Shown here one piece after another: positions 45,201 to 50,800 of a DNA stretch of 50,800 nt. The DNA lies in NCBI GenBank assembly GCA_030141605.1, contig JAQGDQ010000489.1, positions 116,501 to 167,300 of the forward strand, read 5' to 3'. The position numbers were made by a program, and so were the translations under genes. Source of the stretch: Tubiluchus corallicola (Eukaryota; Priapulida; Priapulimorpha; Priapulimorphida; Tubiluchidae). The notes beneath the pieces were generated by a model. That model was not told the origin of the DNA. It did not search any database and saw nothing but the letters and a program-made list of their open reading frames with translations. Positions within the stretch are counted from its first letter, which is position 1. Every line of letters starts with the position of its first letter.

Positions 45201-46965
45201 CAAGGCCCGAAATCATTTAGAATGAAAGATGTCCTTTCTAATAAACGTCATAATTGATTTAATTGATAACTTAGCCGCTCCTTTAACACATATAATCAAT
45301 TGCTCATTAACAACAGGAAAATTACCTTATCAACTTAAAAAATCAGTAATTATTCCTGTGTTTAAGGCTAAAGACTCCTTAGATATTAATAACTATAGAC
45401 CCATATCATTATTACCTTTTTTCTCTAAAATATTAGAAAAAATAGTCCATAAAAGATTATTAGACTACTTGACTATACATAGTGTACTTTATAATCATCA
45501 GTATGGCTTTAGAAAGGGTAGTTCTACACAGCTAGCCCTAATAAATATAATAAACAACGTAATTAATTCATTAGAACAAAATGCTGTTGCCATTGGCATT
45601 TTTTGCGATCTCTCTAAGGCCTTTGATACAGTTAATCATGCTATTCTGTTAGATAAGTTATTCCACTATGGCATTAGAGGGGTCGCATACTCATGGTTTG
45701 CTAATTACCTCAAGGATCGAACTCAAGCAGTCAAATGTAACAATGTTTTTTCCAACGAAGCAATAGTCACACACGGAGTACCCCAGGGATCTATTTTGGG
45801 ACCTCTGTTGTTTTTAATATACATTAATGACTTACAAAACTGTATTACTGACAATGGAAAGATCTTCCAATTTGCTGATGACACAAGTATTTTTTTCAAG
45901 ATCAGCAGCAAGTTACTTAACACTAATATTATTAATAGTGAACTCAGTAAAATTACAGCCTGGTTTAAAATCAATAAATTAGCACTAAACTCAACTAAAA
46001 CTAAATACATTTTATTCAGAGCTCGTAACAAACCTATAAATATGAACAGTATTATAAAAATTGATGGTAATGCTGTAGAACAAGTAAGTGAAATGAAGTT
46101 CCTACGGGTTATGTTAAATGAACACCTAGATTGGAAACCACACTTAAACATGATTCATTCTAAAGTTGCTAAAAACATCGGGTTAATCAGTCGAGTTAAA
46201 CATTGTTTTACAAAAGAACACCTAATCACTCTTTATAATTGTCTAGTACTGCCACACTTAACCTACTGTAATATACTTTGGGGGCACACCTACCCTTCAA
46301 CTCTAGTTAAACTAAACTCTCTACAACGTAAATTTATAAGATCGATAGGTAATTTGAACAAGCGTGAACATGTAGGTCTTAATCTTTTTAAGAATTATTC
46401 TATTCTAGTGCTAAATGATCTAATAAACCTGAATACCGCTGTGTTCATCTACAAAACCAAACATAAACTTCACCCAGCTTTCTTTTTAAACCCATTATCT
46501 ATTAACGTAAGTCATTACTCAACAAGATTTAACGAATTTTGTATTAAGTATTGCAGGACTGACGCGGCAAGGCACTTCATCACTAACACTGACCCTAGAC
46601 TTTGGAATAACATAAACGAATACATAAAAAATTCTTTATCTATAAATAACTTCAAAAGAAATTTTAAAAATGAAATCTTTTCTAATTATACAGAATAAAT
46701 CAATTTGATTAATTCAATTTTTACATTTCTATAGTTCACGTTACTTTCATCAATTTCTTCTACTCCTTTACTGCTCTTTTCTATTACACTCAGTCCACAT
46801 TCATTTGGGGTACTCTAAACAAGTAATTACTTCTTGAGTACCCCACGGGTCATTTGCGGCTTGGCATCTTGAACACATAATAATAAATATATTATTAAAT
46901 ACTTTTATGTACAATGCTGTAATGATCATTGTGGATATATTTAATAAATAAATAAAAATAAAAAA
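45200..46965 (+). mobile_element. LINE with intact reverse-transcriptase domain, 5'-truncated
   Basis: One open frame of 489 codons (45,229-46,698) covers the whole RT: NNYRPISLLPFFSKILEK, YGFRKGSSTQLAL, CDLSKAFDTVNHAIL, GVPQGSILGPLLFLIYINDL, FADD at the catalytic site and the thumb region to RLWNNINEY. The endonuclease and any ORF1 are missing. The 3' UTR ends in AATAAATAAATAAA (about 46,941-46,965). The order of motifs suits CR1/Jockey-group LINEs. Lack of stops indicates recent insertion. It is the same broad family as 10,310-11,283, and its 3' third is repeated inverted at 47,822-48,831. Confidence 0.9.
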
Positions 46966-47287
46966 CACAGATGAAGAAAATCTGAAGAATCTCAATAAAT
47001 GAGCTTTTAGTATTCATCTAAGAGTAAGTCCTCGCTTAACACGCCCCACTTAGCAACTCGCTTAACGTGCCCCACTTAGCATCGTTTTCATTTTAATGTT
47101 GTCACATTTTTTCCTTTAACGTTGCATTTTGCTGGAACGCATTAGCTTCGTTGAGTTAAAACTTAATGTCCTAAACACGTACGCACCTAACGAAATGTTT
47201 GGATAATTAATAGTTAACTTGCTTTTTTATATTGAATTTTTTAAATGGCTTGGGTTCATCTGACTGTTGAGCCTAAGGCACACTTCA
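46321..47287 (+). repeat. Left arm of large imperfect palindrome
   Basis: The arm starts inside the LINE RT frame at CTACAACGTAAATTTATAAG, covers the LINE 3' end and about 320 bp of flank, and ends at AAGGCACACTTCA. It is the near-identical reverse complement of 47,822-48,831. Confidence 0.93.
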
Positions 47288-47419
47288 AAGCTATTTCAAA
47301 TGATTTCTGAAGTTAATTTTGAATATTTCTGATTTAATCATTTTTATTATGGTTCGTAGGCTTATTTTCAATGTCTTTTCCTACATAATTTCTTGGACAG
47401 ATGTTATGATTCATTCTTA

Positions 47420-47622
47420 CACACTGGTGATTGGTTATTGTCTTGTAAACACACGTGCATCAACGGAAGTTTTCATGAGAAGGACCCGGATGTGAAAACA
47501 ACTACGCCAACAACCAATCAAGAGCCTGCAGAGTTGAGCGCGTGATTCAGTATACTGCCTATCAAGGTCTATACACGTGATCCGCCCGTGTTTACAAGAC
47601 AATAACCAATCACCAGTGTGTA
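47420..47622. repeat. Inner stem of palindrome
   Basis: Within the loop, ACACTGGTGATTGGTTATTG and TCTTGTAAACAC (47,420-47,452) recur as an exact reverse complement at 47,588-47,622. The apex is about 135 bp. The remaining loop (47,288-47,821) shows weaker inverted similarity. The stem carries a CCAAT box in each arm. Confidence 0.8.
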
Positions 47623-47821
47623 GGTGGGTCATGGCATCTGTCCAGAGTAGTATTTGAGGACAAATCAGAGGAAGAGACAAATTCTGTTATCTCAAGAGCT
47701 GTTAATTATAAGCCCTGAACCATAATAAAGCAATTAAATAAATAATTCAAAATTGGCTATGAAAGCCAGCATTTCTCTAATGTCAGTTTTCCTGCTATAA
47801 ACTTCAAGAACTAATTTGTGC

Positions 47822-48831
47822 TGAAGTGTGCCTTAGGCTCAACAGTCAGATGAACCCAAGCCATTTAAAAAATTCAATATAAAAAAGCAAGTTAACTATT
47901 AATTATCCAAACATTTCGTTAGGTGCGTACGTGTTTAGGACATTAAGTTTTAACTCAACGAAGCTAATGCGTTCCAGCAAAATGCAACGTTAAAGGAAAA
48001 AATGTGACAACATTAAAATGAAAACGATGCTAAGTGGGGCACGTTAAGCGAGTTGCTAAGTGGGGCGTGTTAAGCGAGGACTTACTCTTAGATGAATACT
48101 AAAAGCTCATTTATTGAGATTCTTCAGATTTTCTTCATCTGTGTTTTTTATTTTTATTTATTTATTAAATATATCCACAATGATCATTACAGCATTGTAC
48201 ATAAAAGTATTTAATAATATATTTATTATTATGTGTTCAAGATGCCAAGCCGCAAATGACCCGTGGGGTACTCAAGAAGTAATTACTTGTTTAGAGTACC
48301 CCAAATGAATGTGGACTGAGTGTAATAGAAAAGAGCAGTAAAGGAGTAGAAAGAAAGGTTGATAGAGAATAGAAAGAAGGAGAAAGATGTGATGGTATCT
48401 GTATGAAGTAACGTGAACTATAGAAATGTAAAAATTGAATTAATCAAATTGATTTATTCTGTATAATTAGAAAAGATTTCATTTTTAAAATTTCTTTTGA
48501 AGTTATTTATAGATAAAGAATTTTTTATGTATTCGTTTATCTTATTCCAAAATCTAGGGTCAGTGTTAGTGATGAAGTGCCTTGCCGCGTCAGTCCTGCA
48601 ATGCTTAATACAAAATTCGTTAAATCTTGTTGAGTAATGACTTACGTTAATAGATAACGGGTTTAAAAAGAAAGCTGGGTGAAGTTTATGTTTGGTTTTG
48701 TAGATGAACACAGCGGTATTCAGGTTTATTAGATCATTTAGCACTAGAATAGAATAATTCTTAAAAAGATTAAGACCTACATGTTCACGCTTGTTCAAAT
48801 TACCTATCGATCTTATAAATTTACGTTGTAG
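47822..48831 (-). repeat. Right arm of large imperfect palindrome with inverted LINE 3' end
   Basis: Reverse complement of 46,321-47,287. The arms differ by an insertion of about 50 bp (around 48,350-48,405) and by scattered substitutions: within 126 shared codons Tyr becomes His, Leu becomes Phe and Asn becomes Lys. The LINE frame on the minus strand starts abruptly at 48,831. Confidence 0.93.
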
Positions 48832-49214
48832 CATTCACTTATTTAAGCAGTGTTGGCCATTTGAAGGGCATGCTCGGACCCCATCGCGCCCACTATATTT
48901 TAATTTAGAAGCGCCTTTTACGGCGTCCACACTTATCAAAATCACATTCACAAAATGTTGTTAGAGTTAATCGCCCGGCCATTGACTTAATAAACGAACA
49001 AAATAGGTAACTTGAAAAACAAAATGTGTTTTCTCCATTTATTATTTACAAATTCAATTTTGCTCTTTTTATGGCCTAGCTACTCATCAATTTTCAGTTT
49101 TGATTTTAGCGTGCGACCTTACCTTACTGGGATCACCAACCAGTTAGGTTGAAAATTTCAGGGGAGCTTGTGTGGCGAACAAATTTTCAGAGGACAAACA
49201 CTGGTTTCACTCAC
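48832..49214. other. Stretch between palindrome and SMARCA4-type exons
   Basis: I searched this by eye on the minus strand for the next SMARCA4 exon (YLRLDGTT-type) and on plus for a dipeptidase exon, and found neither. Confidence 0.5.
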
Positions 49215-50659
<1,445 letters not shown>

Positions 50660-50800
50660 CTAACAAATTTTCCAAAATCACAGAAGAAGCTCATGACATT
50701 CACAGCATGCAAGTTCCTAAAGTAAGCTATTAATGCTAACCAAAATTAACTAGTATCGCTGTTAAAATAAATAAAATCAATAAATCACTAATCAATAAAA

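Overview
This is metazoan nuclear DNA: AT-rich, with spliced GT-AG genes, very long introns and many decayed or young transposons. The mix of elements fits an invertebrate animal, or at least not a mammal. It includes several non-LTR retrotransposon clades, a Bel/Pao remnant, hAT and piggyBac non-autonomous elements, a 5S-rRNA-derived SINE and a tRNA-like SINE. I cannot name the species from sequence alone.

Three host protein genes are supported. (1) A complete five-exon METTL27-like class I methyltransferase on + (5,750-11,860; 221 aa). (2) A membrane-dipeptidase (DPEP) family gene on + (21,502-44,328). Eight coding exons join in frame into 323 residues: signal peptide, all expected zinc ligands, but no C-terminal exon. 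(3) Four consecutive exons of a SMARCA4/BRM-type SWI/SNF ATPase on - (50,659-49,215). These join in frame but stop before helicase motifs V and VI. The genes have no evident functional relationship. The first two are head-to-tail and the third converges on the second.

Layout: 1-5,700 transposon debris; 5,750-11,990 the methyltransferase gene, with a hAT copy, a LINE fragment and a partial exon duplication in its introns; 12,293-15,300 two hAT copies and degenerate repeats; 15,305-17,620 a 28-bp minisatellite; 17,620-21,400 transposon remnants; 21,500-44,328 the dipeptidase gene, whose introns hold a piggyBac element with a captured RAB30-like exon, the 5S-SINE, a Bel/Pao end, hAT copies, an RTE-like LINE, a LINE inside a (CT)n tract and a 41-bp minisatellite; 44,487-48,831 a hAT copy, a 5'-truncated LINE and a large imperfect palindrome containing two inverted LINE copies; 49,215-50,659 the SMARCA4 exons.

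The most consequential observation is that two conserved genes converge on, and both lose their 3' exons in, the same 4.9-kb interval occupied by the LINE palindrome. That points to an assembly misjoin or a rearrangement there. The most unusual small feature is a 26-codon RAB30-like exon inside piggyBac-type sequence. I found no prokaryote-like system, CRISPR array or gene cluster, and no convincing new multi-gene system.
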